A DNA stretch of 64,000 bases from Acuticoccus kalidii (GCF_021556395.1 NZ_JAKGCS010000015.1:310001-374000); one strand, 5' to 3'; positions 26,851 to 38,441 are shown, numbered from the stretch's first letter. A program made the numbers and translations. The notes: generated from the sequence alone by a model not told the origin.

Positions 26851-26919
26851 CGTGCCGTGCCGTGCCGTGCCGTGCCGTGCCGTGCCGTGCCGTGCCGTGC
26901 CGTGCCGTGCCGTGCCGTG
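26851..26919. repeat. Pentanucleotide microsatellite (CGTGC)13
   Basis: Thirteen perfect copies of CGTGC are followed by a final CGTG. The tract is about 110 bp beyond the 3' end of arsR and in no supported gene. Confidence 0.97.
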
Positions 26920-27030
26920 AAGAGGGTGGCGCACGACCTCGCACCGTGAGCCCACGATCGACTGGAGCGGGGACTTTTACCCGGTCGCGGGGTTTCCGGC
27001 CCCGCGGCGTCGCCTCGCGGGGCGTTGGGA

Positions 27031-27366
27031 TCAGGCGTGAAGCGCCATTGGGCGCGCGTCCATCGCGCGCTTGGTGAAGGGCACCGTCTGCTCACCCAAC
27101 CATTCGCTGACGACGTCCAGCGCTTCGGGGCGGACGCGGATCATCCGACGTTGGCGGTCGATCCGGCGTTCGACCAGGCCGGCGCTTTCGAGAACGCGGA
27201 GATGGCGGGAGATCGCGGGCGGGGTCACGCTGAAGGGGGCGGCAATCGCGCCGACCGGAAGCTCACCATCGCGAAGGAGGCGATTGACGATCGCGAATCG
27301 CGTCTCATCCGAGAGCGCCGCAAAGACGACCAATAGGTCGGCATGATGACCGGCGGTGCTAGACAT
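27031..27366 (-). CDS. ArsR/SmtB-family winged-helix regulator
   Basis: The 111-residue protein has the ArsR pattern: [51 protein letters not shown], followed by a basic wing ([12 protein letters not shown]). No clear cysteine metal site (CxC) is present, so the effector may not be a metal. ATG at 27366 lies 10 nt after GGGAGG; an ATG at 27375 is only 1 nt from it. No gene is close enough to be a sure target; an AATGAC...GTCATT inverted repeat at 27393-27426 could be an autoregulatory site (weak). Confidence 0.87.
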   Translation of the reverse strand: MSSTAGHHADLLVVFAALSDETRFAIVNRLLRDGELPVGAIAAPFSVTPPAISRHLRVLESAGLVERRIDRQRRMIRVRPEALDVVSEWLGEQTVPFTKRAMDARPMALHA

Positions 27367-27514
27367 GCAACTCATACCTCCCGTGGCGGTTGAATGACAC
27401 ACGTATTACGGGATTTACGGGTCATTTGCAACCAAAGAAAGCGCGTTTGGCGTTGGTTTCTCCTAGGTTGATTTTAAATTGTGTTCAGGTTATGGCGCTC
27501 GCAACTAGGCAAAC

Positions 27515-27543
27515 AAAAAAGCCGGCCACGAGGCCGGCTTTTT
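27515..27543 (-). terminator. Bidirectional-looking terminator after the BA14K gene
   Basis: GCCGGCC (27521-27527) pairs with GGCCGGC (27532-27538) over ACGA, flanked by six A on one side and five T on the other. On the minus strand it follows the BA14K stop by about 25 bp, with a U-tract. Confidence 0.88.
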
Positions 27544-27568
27544 CGCAGTATCCTGCTCAATCAGAGCA

Positions 27569-28270
27569 TTAAGGCAGCCGGCACTGATGCCGCACGCCGT
27601 CATATCCGAGGTACGTCCCGTCGCTGGCGCGGAACGAGCGATACTTCATGCTACACTGGCGATACCAGTCGGAGCTGAACGGCGCGGGGTAATAGCCCCC
27701 CGGCTGCTCGACCACGACGGTGTTGTTCTGGTTCGCAATCGCCGCGCCGGCAATCGCACCCGCGGCGAGACCGATCGCGCCGGCGGCGAGCCAAGCACCA
27801 TTGTCGTCGTAATAGTAGCCGTTATTGTAACGCCACCAGCGACCGTTGTGATAGACGCGATCCCGATACGCCTGGTTGCGATAGGCTTGGTTGCGGTTCA
27901 CCTGACGCTGACGTTGAGCCTGGTTGCGGTTCACCTGCCCCTGGCGCCGTGCCTGGTTGCGGTTCGCCTCACGCTGGCGTTGCGCCTGGTTCCGGTTCGC
28001 CTGACGCTGGCGTTGCGCCTGGTTCCGATTCGCCTGCCGCTGCTGCGGGCGAATGACGTTGTTGTTCTGCGCAACCTGGACGAGGCCTTCGCTGGCTTCG
28101 GCGGAGGCGACGCGCTTCGCCTCATACCGAGCGGCGAGTTGCGGCGTGATGGTCAACGCCGTGGGTTGACCGGGTGTTGCGGCAGACGCGGGCAAGACCG
28201 GCATCGCAAACGCCATGGCTGCGGCAAGTCCCGCCCATGCGCCCACGCGTTGCATACGATGAATTGACAT
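27569..28270 (-). CDS. BA14K-family secreted protein with Asn/Gln/Arg repeats
   Basis: The 233-residue precursor has a signal peptide (about residues 1-30, ending ASA). After it comes a basic repeat region at about 75-130 made of 11-residue units of the type ANRNQAQRQRQ, then a Trp/Tyr/Asn-rich patch and a Gly/Ala hydrophobic stretch (AAGAIGLAAGAIAG). The C-terminal BA14K domain is CSMKYRSFRASDGTYLGYDG. BA14K of Brucella is an immunogenic, lectin-like envelope protein. ATG at 28270 is 7 nt after GGAGGT; the ATG at 28276 abuts that site. Confidence 0.85.
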   Translation of the reverse strand: MSIHRMQRVGAWAGLAAAMAFAMPVLPASAATPGQPTALTITPQLAARYEAKRVASAEASEGLVQVAQNNNVIRPQQRQANRNQAQRQRQANRNQAQRQREANRNQARRQGQVNRNQAQRQRQVNRNQAYRNQAYRDRVYHNGRWWRYNNGYYYDDNGAWLAAGAIGLAAGAIAGAAIANQNNTVVVEQPGGYYPAPFSSDWYRQCSMKYRSFRASDGTYLGYDGVRHQCRLP

Positions 28271-28405
28271 GGACATACCTCCTAGACTGACCGAGCCCTA
28301 AAAAACCCGAGTCGGCATTCGTAACGACTATATGAACGTACTAGACTGAACCTTGGTTGAATGCTTTCGTGGACTTGGAGGTAAATTTTTCGAGATCAAG
28401 GTCTC

Positions 28406-30862
<2,457 letters not shown>

Positions 30863-30966
30863 TTAACGGGGTGGTCGGCGCTCTGCGAGAAGTTACACTC
30901 TATATATAGGGCTTTGCACGGTTTGGAAGGCGGGTCGATCGTCGCTCCACCAGTCTCGTCCGAGCG

Positions 30967-32574
30967 TTAGCCCGCGTCGCGCGCCCGCACGGCGGCGAGG
31001 GCGGTGGGCGTATCGGCGTCGAGCGAGGCGATATCCCCGATCTCGACGTCCACCACGCTGTCGGAATAGCGCGACAGAAGGGCCCGGCCGCCGGCGTCCC
31101 CTTCGGTCGCCCGAAGCTCGGGAAAAAGCCGGTTCGACCAGGCGACCGGATTGCCGCGCGACCCGTTCGCCGTCGCCATCGCGATCAGCGCCCCATTGCG
31201 GCCGAGGCCGGCGAGAACGCGGTCGATATCGCCGGCGCGGATCAACGGCATGTCGCCGAGAAGGATGATGGCGGAATCGCTCTCGGGCGGAAGCGCGCCG
31301 AGACCGGCCCTCAGCGAGGTGGAGAGGCCGTCCGGATAGTCCGCATTGTGGACGAACACCACATCGAGGCCGTCGAGCGCGGCGGCGACGCGCTCGGCCT
31401 CGTGGCCCGTGACGACCACCACCGGACCGGCACGGCTCGCGAGCGCCGCCTCGGCGACGCGACGAACCATCGCACGCCCGCCCACCTCTTCGAGGAGCTT
31501 GTTCACCGCCCCCATGCGGCTCGACCGGCCCGCGGCCAAGATGATCGCCGCCGGATGCTCCGCCTTGCCGTCTTCCATCGTCCCTCGCCTCGGTCGCGGC
31601 CGGACGGCGGTCTCCACCAGGAGGCCGCCGACGCCCATGCGCATGATGTCCTCCGGCGTCACGGTGAGGCCCGCGAGAAGCCGGTCGAGCACGAAATCGA
31701 AGCCGTTCACCTTCGGCGAGCGGGCGCAACCGGGTGCGCCGATCACGGGATGGCCGCCGATCTCACCCAGCACCAGGAGATTGCCGGGATCGACAGGCAT
31801 CCCGACCTGGATGACCCGCCCACCCGCCGCCTCGATCGCTGCGGGAATGACATCGTGCGCGTCGACCACGGCGGAGGCCCCGAAGACCACCGAGAGCTCG
31901 GCCTTGGCGACCGCATCGCGCAAGGCCTCCGCAAGCGGCTCGACGGCATGCGGAACGCGCCGCTCGCTCGCGATCACGGCGCCCGGATCGGCGAGACGGC
32001 GGTCGAAGATCGACAGCGTCTTGTCGATGACGCTCTCCTTGAGGGAGGGCAGCGTCGTGGAGATCGCCGCGACGCGCCGGATCCGCCATGGCGCCACGTC
32101 TAGGATGCCGCCATTCAGCGAGCCGATGGCGGCCGCGACGCTCGTCTCGGGCGCGGCGAACGGAATGATCTTCACCGTTCCGACCATCTGCCCCTTGGTG
32201 ACGCGCTGGAAGGCCGGCAGCGTCGCGAGGGTCAATGCCGGGTCGACCGCGTTGAAGGCGTCGACATCGGCGGCGCGCACCGCGACGAGGCCGTTATGGG
32301 CGGCGAAGAGATTGGCGCGGCCGGTGTCCGCCCGGTCGCGCGTGACGCCCGCGCCGGCGACCGCCTCGGCGAGGCGCCGCGCGGCGTCGTCCTCGTGGAC
32401 GTCGTCGGGGTCGAGCCGGGCGACGACCGGATGGGCGATGCCGGCCGCGCGCAGGCTCTCGACGTCCGCCTGCGAGAGGCGGGTGCCCTTGCGGATCACA
32501 CCGCTCTCGGTGCGCTGGGAATGCGCGAGGATCGCGCCCGCCGCCTCGGCGACGGGAACCGGGCCGAATTTCAC
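30967..32574 (-). CDS. Molybdopterin-binding/NTP-transferase fusion (MoeA-like plus MobA/MocA-like)
   Basis: The 535-residue protein has an N-terminal molybdopterin-binding half (about 1-335; FGPVPVAEAAGAILAHS, GASAVVDAHDVIP and GAPGCARSPKVNGFD). The C-terminal nucleotidyltransferase half (about 345-535) has IILAAGRSSRMG and ILLGDMPLI. Such fusions are typical of Hyphomicrobiales and make the cytosine or guanine dinucleotide form of molybdenum cofactor for xanthine dehydrogenase-type enzymes. GTG at 32574 overlaps the end of the upstream XdhC gene by 4 nt, so it is the last gene of a three-gene operon. Confidence 0.9.
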   Translation of the reverse strand: MKFGPVPVAEAAGAILAHSQRTESGVIRKGTRLSQADVESLRAAGIAHPVVARLDPDDVHEDDAARRLAEAVAGAGVTRDRADTGRANLFAAHNGLVAVRAADVDAFNAVDPALTLATLPAFQRVTKGQMVGTVKIIPFAAPETSVAAAIGSLNGGILDVAPWRIRRVAAISTTLPSLKESVIDKTLSIFDRRLADPGAVIASERRVPHAVEPLAEALRDAVAKAELSVVFGASAVVDAHDVIPAAIEAAGGRVIQVGMPVDPGNLLVLGEIGGHPVIGAPGCARSPKVNGFDFVLDRLLAGLTVTPEDIMRMGVGGLLVETAVRPRPRRGTMEDGKAEHPAAIILAAGRSSRMGAVNKLLEEVGGRAMVRRVAEAALASRAGPVVVVTGHEAERVAAALDGLDVVFVHNADYPDGLSTSLRAGLGALPPESDSAIILLGDMPLIRAGDIDRVLAGLGRNGALIAMATANGSRGNPVAWSNRLFPELRATEGDAGGRALLSRYSDSVVDVEIGDIASLDADTPTALAAVRARDAG

Positions 32575-33287
32575 GCCGCGGTCGCTTTTTCCGCGCGGAC
32601 CGCGGGGGGCGGCGTCATACCCTTGCGCAGCGCCTCGATGATCTCGGCGAGCACGGCGACGGCGATCTCCGCCGGTGCGGCCGCGCCGATCGGAAGGCCG
32701 ATCGGTGCGTGAATCCGCCCGATCGCCTCATCGTCGAAGCCCGCCTCCTTGAGGCGATCGACGCGCTTGGCGTGCGTTTTCCGACTGCCGAGCGCACCGA
32801 CATAGAAGCAGCCCGCCTCGAGCGCGGCGATGATCGCCGGATCGTCGATCTTCGGATCGTGCGTCAGCGTCGCGACGGCGGTCTGATCGTCGAGCGCGAG
32901 GAGATCGGCGTCCGGCCACTCGGCCAGAAGGTTGAAGTCGCCGAAACGCTCGGGCGTCGCGAAGGCGGTGCGGGGATCGACGATCGTCACGTCGAAGCCG
33001 GCCGCGGTCGCCATCGGCGCGAGCGCCTGCGTCACGTGGACCGCGCCGATCACCGTGAGGCGCGGCGCGGGGCGGTGAATGCGAATGAAAACGTCGCCCG
33101 TGTCGGTCGTGACGCGGCCGGACTTGCCGGAGGCGAAGCGCGGACCGAGCTCCGCGGCGAGCGGATCGGACGCGGCGTCGGCAGCGGCGACGAGACGGCC
33201 GGGCGAGCCGTCGAGCGGCGTTACCACCGCGACCGTCCGCCGTTTGGCGCGGGCCTCGTTGAGGGCGGCGAGATCGGCGAGCTTCAC
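32571..33287 (-). CDS. XdhC C-terminal (Rossmann) domain protein
   Basis: The 238-residue protein carries the XdhC Rossmann-type domain: LTVIGAVHVTQALAPMA, then VDPRTAFATPERF, LTHDPKIDDPAI and YVGALGSRKTHAKR, ending GLPIGAAAPAEIAVAVLAEI. XdhC binds molybdenum cofactor, helps sulfurate it and inserts it in xanthine dehydrogenase-like enzymes. Here the C-terminal domain is a separate gene. GTG at 33287 overlaps the stop of the preceding half-gene (GTGA), so the two halves are coupled and probably work as a heteromer. Confidence 0.9.
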   Translation of the reverse strand: MKLADLAALNEARAKRRTVAVVTPLDGSPGRLVAAADAASDPLAAELGPRFASGKSGRVTTDTGDVFIRIHRPAPRLTVIGAVHVTQALAPMATAAGFDVTIVDPRTAFATPERFGDFNLLAEWPDADLLALDDQTAVATLTHDPKIDDPAIIAALEAGCFYVGALGSRKTHAKRVDRLKEAGFDDEAIGRIHAPIGLPIGAAAPAEIAVAVLAEIIEALRKGMTPPPAVRAEKATAA

Positions 33288-33631
33288 GCGTCCGCCTCCC
33301 CGTCGAGCGGCTCGACATAGATGCGGATCGTCCCGCCGCAGGAAAGGCCGACCTCCCACGCCGTTTCGTCGGCGATGCCGAATTCGAGGAGCCTCGCCGG
33401 CGCACCGGCCGCGATATCCACAGCCTCCGCCACCACCGCACCCTCGACGCAGCCGCCCGAGACCGACCCCTCGAACGCCCCCTCGCCATCGATCACGAGA
33501 TGGCTGCCGACCGGCCGCGGGGCCGAGCCCCAGGTGTCGACCACGGTCGCGAGCGCAACCTTGCGCCCTTCGGCGCGCCAACGCTCGGCCACGTCCAGCG
33601 GGTCTTCGCCCGCCATCGCCAAACCTGTCAT
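33284..33631 (-). CDS. XdhC/CoxI N-terminal domain protein
   Basis: This 115-residue protein has the XdhC_CoxI domain: DTWGSAPRPVGSHLVI, then GSVSGGCVEGAVV with the conserved Cys, and GLSCGGTI. Together with the next gene it equals a normal XdhC protein split in two. ATG at 33631 has GGAGG at 6 nt; an ATG at 33637 is too close to the site. It is the first gene of the cluster leading to the molybdopterin transferase fusion. Confidence 0.88.
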   Translation of the reverse strand: MTGLAMAGEDPLDVAERWRAEGRKVALATVVDTWGSAPRPVGSHLVIDGEGAFEGSVSGGCVEGAVVAEAVDIAAGAPARLLEFGIADETAWEVGLSCGGTIRIYVEPLDGEADA

Positions 33632-33743
33632 CACCATCCTCCAACGGTCGCGTCCGCGCCGGCCGCACCGGCTCGGACGAGGGCAGCGGCGCATCCGAAC
33701 CGGCGCGCCGCATGCCTTGATCTCGCGATTCAGTCGCGCCGGA

Positions 33744-34508
33744 TCAAGACGCGGCTTCCTGCGCACCGTCGCGCTGAAGCGCACGCCCGCGATCGGCGAG
33801 CCGCTTCAGCGCCGAGCGAAGCCCCGGCCCGTCGGCGACCACTTCGTCATACTCCACCCGGACGGTCCGAGTCCCGTCCGTCATGTCGATCCCTTGCGGA
33901 TCGATGCCCACGGCCGTCCAATGCCCGGCGGGCTGGCCGGCGAGCGCCTCGGCCATCACGGCGAGCGCGTCGAGATGGTCCTCGTTCATGTGGGCGCAGC
34001 CGCCGGAGTCCATTTTGGACAGCGCCTCGGCCGCCTCCTGCGGCGCCCGCAAGGCCGCGACGGGAAGATCGCGAATCCGGCCGAAGCCGGCGACGAGATG
34101 GGCCGCCTCAGGCACGAATCGCATAAGGTGGAAGTCGGAGAAGTCGATATAATTCGCGGCATCCGGATGGCGCCGGAGGAACCGGTCTCGCGCGACAGCG
34201 GCATCGTCCACCGGCGCGACACGGCCGCGCAGCGTCAGACGGGCGCGCGTGTTCGTGTCCGCAGTTTCGCCCATTTCGGCGACGAAAAGCAGCGAAGCGC
34301 GCGAATCACGCTTTATATTCGCCGTATGAACGGCCAAGTCGGAGACGAGAATGATCGGATCCCCCTCGACGAGCGTCGCAACAGCGACATGTGACACGTT
34401 GGGCGCCCCACTCGCGTCCAATGTGCCAAATGCGCTATCGTGTGCGGTACGCATGAGGGAGCGGGCCAAAAGGGCCGCATTTCCCTCGCCGAATTCGTTT
34501 TGTTTCAC
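33744..34508 (-). CDS. HugZ-like heme utilization / FMN-binding split-barrel protein
   Basis: The 254-residue protein has a pyridoxamine-phosphate-oxidase-like split barrel (about 1-160; FGTLDASGAPNVSHVAVATL, PIILVSDLAVHTANI, RARLTLRGRV) and a C-terminal DUF2470 domain with HMNEDHLDAL. This order matches HugZ/HutZ proteins, which bind or degrade heme for iron supply. No heme uptake genes are adjacent. GTG at 34508 is used as the start; the gene is divergent from chvI. Confidence 0.87.
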   Translation of the reverse strand: MKQNEFGEGNAALLARSLMRTAHDSAFGTLDASGAPNVSHVAVATLVEGDPIILVSDLAVHTANIKRDSRASLLFVAEMGETADTNTRARLTLRGRVAPVDDAAVARDRFLRRHPDAANYIDFSDFHLMRFVPEAAHLVAGFGRIRDLPVAALRAPQEAAEALSKMDSGGCAHMNEDHLDALAVMAEALAGQPAGHWTAVGIDPQGIDMTDGTRTVRVEYDEVVADGPGLRSALKRLADRGRALQRDGAQEAAS

Positions 34509-34650
34509 GGCTTAGTTACCTGTCTTTGAGTGTCGGGTCCGCAGTCCGACTTCGGTTTATCGACCCATCTGCCACATTTCCCCCACACTGCTAGCCATTT
34601 CCTAGACCAGACGTGAGGCCGAAAGCGGCAAGAAACGGAACAGACGAGCC

Positions 34651-35352
34651 ATGACAACAATCGCGCTGGTCGACGACGACCGCAACATCCTGACCAGTGT
34701 GTCGATTGCCTTGGAATCGGAGGGCTTCGAAGTCGACACGTACACCGACGGCGCGTCCGGGCTGGAGGCGCTGACGAACAATCCCCCCGATCTCGCGGTG
34801 CTCGACATCAAGATGCCGCGCATGGACGGACTCGAGCTTCTACGCCGCCTTCGGCAAACGTCTGACCTGCCGGTGATTTTCCTCACCTCGAAGGACGACG
34901 AGATCGACGAGCTGTTCGGCCTGAAAATGGGCGCGGACGATTTCATCCGGAAACCGTTTTCCCAGCGGCTTCTGGTGGAGCGCATCAAAGCCGTTCTGCG
35001 GCGCGCTCAGGCCCGCTCGGCCGGACCCGAGAAGGAAACGAACTCGGCCCGGATCCTCGAGCGCGGCAATCTGTTGATGGACGGGGAACGCCATGCCTGC
35101 ACCTGGAACGGGTCGCCGGTGGTCCTCACCGTGACCGAGTTCCTGATCCTCCACGCGCTCGCCCAGCGCCCCGGCGTCGTGAAGAGCCGCAACGCGCTGA
35201 TGGATGCCGCCTACGACGACCACGTCTATGTCGACGATCGCACCATCGACAGCCACATCAAGCGCTTGCGAAAGAAGTTCAAGCAGGTCGACGATGATTT
35301 CGATATGATCGAGACACTCTATGGCGTAGGCTATCGCTTCAAGGATGAGTAG
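34651..35352 (+). CDS. chvI: Response regulator ChvI
   Basis: The 233-residue OmpR-type regulator has a receiver with acidic pocket DDD (8-10) and phospho-acceptor D52 in [13 protein letters not shown], and a C-terminal winged helix with [16 protein letters not shown] and [16 protein letters not shown]. ChvI with ChvG controls acid and cell-envelope stress, exopolysaccharide and motility genes in rhizobia and Brucella (as BvrR). It is followed 9 bp later by chvG. Confidence 0.95.
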   Translation: MTTIALVDDDRNILTSVSIALESEGFEVDTYTDGASGLEALTNNPPDLAVLDIKMPRMDGLELLRRLRQTSDLPVIFLTSKDDEIDELFGLKMGADDFIRKPFSQRLLVERIKAVLRRAQARSAGPEKETNSARILERGNLLMDGERHACTWNGSPVVLTVTEFLILHALAQRPGVVKSRNALMDAAYDDHVYVDDRTIDSHIKRLRKKFKQVDDDFDMIETLYGVGYRFKDE

Positions 35353-35361
35353 ATCGAGCCG

Positions 35362-37155
35362 ATGTCCCTTCAAGAGCGGTTCAACGCACCGCTGAAGGAG
35401 CTATTTCGACCTCAACGCCGGCGGTACTTCACTTGGTCGTCCGTCGGAGTGTCGAAGCTTGCCTTGAAAATCATGGCGGTGAGCCTGTTCGGGCTCATCG
35501 TGCTGCTGTTTTTCACGCTCTACAGCCTCCAGCTTCGGACCACCGTGGCGGACGCGCAGCTCGAGACGCTGCTCGTCCAGGCGGATGCGGTCGGTATGGC
35601 CATCAGCGGATCGCGCAACGAAGACGGGCAACCCGTCATCCGCCTCGTCGTGCCGCAAGCGGCCGAGCAGGCCACCGCGCCCGCCCCCGATGGAACCGAG
35701 GCCCCGCCGGCGGCGGAGACGGCCATCGACCTCAACAGCGTCGAACGCCTCTTCTCGAAGCTGCTCGAGGGGACGACGACGCGCGCCCAGGTCTTCGGCG
35801 TCGGTGGCCGCCTGATCGCCGACAGCCGCTTCGCCCTCCGCACGCGCGAGGACGTCGCCGCGGCGCAGCTTCCCCCGCTGATCACCACCGAGCCGACGCT
35901 GATCGAGATCGTATGGCGCTATCTCTCGGGCTTCTTCGTCCGCACGACGGAAATGCCCATCGCCGCGAACAGCGCCCCCGCCTCCTCGATCCCGGCGACC
36001 ACGCAGCCGGCCGCCGGATCGGTGACGCCGCCCGAGGTCTCCGCTGCGCTCGGCGGGGTCAAGTCGGCGGAGCAACGCGCCGACGATGCCGGCGACATCA
36101 CCGTTTCCGTCGCCGCCCCGCTGACCGACAGCGCCGGCGATGTGGTCGGCGCCATCCGCGTCGTGAGCGCGCCCGGCCTCATCACCGAGATCGCGCGCGA
36201 TCGCGAGCTCGCAATTCTCAAGGTCTTTCTCGCCGCCGCCGTGGTCGCCGTCATCGCGTCTTTGGTGATCGCCGCGAGCATCCTGCGCCCCATCGGGCGG
36301 CTCGCGCGGACGGCCGAACAGATCAAGAGCGGCGGCGGTTACGTGCCGATGCCGCAGATCCGCGTTTCCAGCGAGATCGGCAACCTCTCCCGCGCGCTGC
36401 ATGAGATGACCGTCGCGCTCTATTCGCGCATCGACGCGATCGAGGCCTTCGCCGGCGAGGTCGCGCACGAATTGAAGAACCCGCTCACCTCGCTCCGCAG
36501 CGCCGTCGAGACCCTGCCGCTCGCCCGCAACGAAGCCTCGCGCGAGAAGCTCCTCGCGATCATCGAACACGACGTGCGGCGGATCGATCGGCTGATCTCC
36601 GACATCTCGGACGCCTCCAAGCTCGATGCGGAGCTCAACCGCTACCGTCATGAGCGTTTCGACCTCATCCGACTGCTCGACGCCGTGGTGGCGACGCAGG
36701 CCGAGCTCGCCAACGACCGGGAGCAGAAAATCCGGCTCGTCAAACGCCCCTCGCCGCAGGGTTTCCAGGTGGTTGGCAACGACAGCCGGCTCGGCCAGGT
36801 TTTCACCAACCTCATCGACAACGCGCGCTCCTTCACCCCGCGCGGGGGGAGCGTGACGGTGACGGCGCAGCGCTTCACCAATTTCATCGAGGTCGTGGTC
36901 GACGACGAAGGCCCCGGCATCGACGAATCGGTGCTCGAACGGATCTTCGAGCGCTTTTACACAGACCGTTCCGAGCAGCAGTCCTTCGGCGACAATTCCG
37001 GCCTCGGCCTCGCGATCTCGCGCCAGATCATCGAAGCCCATGACGGTGAGATCTTCGCCGAAAACCGCCACCGAACGACGCTCGGCCCGGAACGGGACGT
37101 CGCGGGCGCGCGCTTCACCGTCCGCCTCCCCATCGGGCCGACCGGCGTGCGATGA
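35362..37155 (+). CDS. chvG: Sensor histidine kinase ChvG
   Basis: The 597-residue protein has a cytoplasmic N-terminal part, TM1 (about 35-55), a large periplasmic sensor of about 230 residues rich in Ala/Pro, TM2 (about 285-310), a HAMP domain and a kinase core. The phospho-acceptor is H369 in VAHELKNPLTSL; the N, G1 and G2 boxes are NLIDNARSF, DDEGPGI and GLGLAIS. In rhizobia the periplasmic repressor ExoR binds this sensor; exoR is not in the window. The stop overlaps hprK (ATGA). Confidence 0.95.
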   Translation: MSLQERFNAPLKELFRPQRRRYFTWSSVGVSKLALKIMAVSLFGLIVLLFFTLYSLQLRTTVADAQLETLLVQADAVGMAISGSRNEDGQPVIRLVVPQAAEQATAPAPDGTEAPPAAETAIDLNSVERLFSKLLEGTTTRAQVFGVGGRLIADSRFALRTREDVAAAQLPPLITTEPTLIEIVWRYLSGFFVRTTEMPIAANSAPASSIPATTQPAAGSVTPPEVSAALGGVKSAEQRADDAGDITVSVAAPLTDSAGDVVGAIRVVSAPGLITEIARDRELAILKVFLAAAVVAVIASLVIAASILRPIGRLARTAEQIKSGGGYVPMPQIRVSSEIGNLSRALHEMTVALYSRIDAIEAFAGEVAHELKNPLTSLRSAVETLPLARNEASREKLLAIIEHDVRRIDRLISDISDASKLDAELNRYRHERFDLIRLLDAVVATQAELANDREQKIRLVKRPSPQGFQVVGNDSRLGQVFTNLIDNARSFTPRGGSVTVTAQRFTNFIEVVVDDEGPGIDESVLERIFERFYTDRSEQQSFGDNSGLGLAISRQIIEAHDGEIFAENRHRTTLGPERDVAGARFTVRLPIGPTGVR

Positions 37156-37676
37156 CCGCGCCGACGATCCACGCGACGACCGTCGCGCTCGGCGAATCGG
37201 GCGTCCTGATCCGCGGTGCGTCGGGGGCGGGCAAGAGCGCCCTCGCCCTCGCCCTTCTCGCCGACTGGCACGCGAAGGGCCGCTTTTCCCGCCTCGTCGC
37301 GGACGACCGGACGGCGCTCTCGGCCGCCCATGGCCGCCTCATCGCCCGTGCCCCGTCGGCGATCGCCGGCGCGATGGAGGTGCGGGGGCTCGGGATCTGC
37401 GCCGCCGACGCGCTCGCGGCCGTCCGGGTCGATCTCGTCGTCGACCTTCTCCCCGCCGGCGAGGCCCCGCGCTACCCGGACGAGGATGCCCGAAATGTCA
37501 CCCTCGAGGGCATCGACGTTCCCTTGGTGACGCTTCCGGCGCGCACGACCAAGATTTCGGCGCAAAGTGTCACGTACCTTCTCGCGGGTGATGGGTTGAC
37601 GGCTCGGTACATCCGCCGTCAACGTCCGCCCGACAACGATCCGCACGAGGGTCGGACAAGAGGGGGCGACAGGTGA
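37152..37676 (+). CDS. hprK: HPr kinase/phosphorylase, short alphaproteobacterial form
   Basis: The 174-residue protein has the Walker A motif GASGAGKS (residues 22-29), DDRTAL and the HprK signature region near RGLGI. It lacks the N-terminal domain of the Gram-positive enzyme, as is normal in Alphaproteobacteria. It phosphorylates HPr on serine. It overlaps chvG upstream and the EIIA gene downstream, so all are translated from one message. Confidence 0.93.
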   Translation: MTAPTIHATTVALGESGVLIRGASGAGKSALALALLADWHAKGRFSRLVADDRTALSAAHGRLIARAPSAIAGAMEVRGLGICAADALAAVRVDLVVDLLPAGEAPRYPDEDARNVTLEGIDVPLVTLPARTTKISAQSVTYLLAGDGLTARYIRRQRPPDNDPHEGRTRGGDR

Positions 37677-38074
37677 TTGGGCTCGTACTCGTCACCCACG
37701 GACGATTGGCGCAGGAGCTTCGCGCTGCGCTTGAGCACGTGGTCGGGCCGCAGGAGGCCGTAGAACCCATTTCGATCGAACCGGATGACGATATCGAGCA
37801 AAGACGCGCCGATATCGTCGCCGCCGTCGCTCGGGTCGACAAAGGACAGGGCGTCGTCATCCTGACGGACATGTTCGGCGGCACGCCATCGAACCTCGCA
37901 ATCTCGGTGATGCCGCAGGGCAAGGTCGAGGTGATCGCCGGGGTAAACCTGCCGATGCTCGTCAAACTGTCGAGCGCACGGGCCACGATGGACCTTCCGA
38001 CCGCGGTCGCCGCCGCCAAGGAAGCCGGGATCAAATATATCAGCGTCGCGAGCCACGTGCTCGCCGGCAACTGA
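37673..38074 (+). CDS. PTS EIIA component, mannose/fructose family
   Basis: The 133-residue protein begins IGLVLVTHGRLAQEL, with the phosphorylated His at H9, and has VVILTDMFGGTPSNLA, as in mannose-type EIIA. No EIIB or EIIC is present, so it is a regulatory phosphotransfer protein, as known for the rhizobial nitrogen-PTS branch. GTG at 37673 overlaps the hprK stop; AGAGGGGGCG lies upstream. Confidence 0.93.
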   Translation: MIGLVLVTHGRLAQELRAALEHVVGPQEAVEPISIEPDDDIEQRRADIVAAVARVDKGQGVVILTDMFGGTPSNLAISVMPQGKVEVIAGVNLPMLVKLSSARATMDLPTAVAAAKEAGIKYISVASHVLAGN

Positions 38075-38079
38075 CATCC

Positions 38080-38355
38080 GTGACAAGTCGCAAGCTTTCG
38101 TTGGAGCTCGTCAACCGACGGGGCCTCCACGCCCGCGCCGCCGCCCGCTTCGTCCGGGAGCTGGAGCGCTTCAACGCCGACGCCACCGTCTCGAAGGACG
38201 GGCACGATGTCGATGGCCGGTCGATCATGGGCCTTCTGATGCTCGGCGCGCCGTTCGGCAGCACCATCACCGTCGAATTGAGCGGAGCCGACGCCGAGGA
38301 GGCCGCCGAATCGCTGACGGCGCTCGTTGCGTCCGGCTTCGGCGAAAATGATTAG
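38080..38355 (+). CDS. Phosphocarrier protein HPr (NPr type)
   Basis: The 91-residue protein has the active-site His H17 in NRRGLHARAAARFV and the regulatory Ser S48 in GRSIMGLLMLGAP, the target of HprK. It passes phosphate from EI-Ntr (PtsP, elsewhere) to the EIIA proteins. The GTG start lies 5 bp after the EIIA stop. It completes the chvI-chvG-hprK-EIIA-HPr cluster. Confidence 0.94.
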   Translation: MTSRKLSLELVNRRGLHARAAARFVRELERFNADATVSKDGHDVDGRSIMGLLMLGAPFGSTITVELSGADAEEAAESLTALVASGFGEND

Positions 38356-38441
38356 ATTATGTCCAAATCGGGCGCATATACTGGCTGACAATCATCGAGT
38401 TCCGCCACCCACAAGGCGGGCACAGGCCGGAAGGTTTCGCG

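Larger units (their letters stand above)
26345..27030. other. Intergenic region between secB and arsR
   Basis: This 686-bp stretch between convergent secB and arsR holds the secB hairpin and the pentamer tract at 26851-26919. Several frames are open but have no family resemblance and no good ribosome binding site. No RNA gene was recognised. Confidence 0.5.

Noticed and set aside
34495..34512. TGTTTCACG at the HugZ start as a second parS
   Set aside because: Only the left half-site matches; the right half is absent.
37720..38062. CACGTG words inside the EIIA gene as regulatory E-box-like or parS sites
   Set aside because: Only six bases match and they fall in codons.
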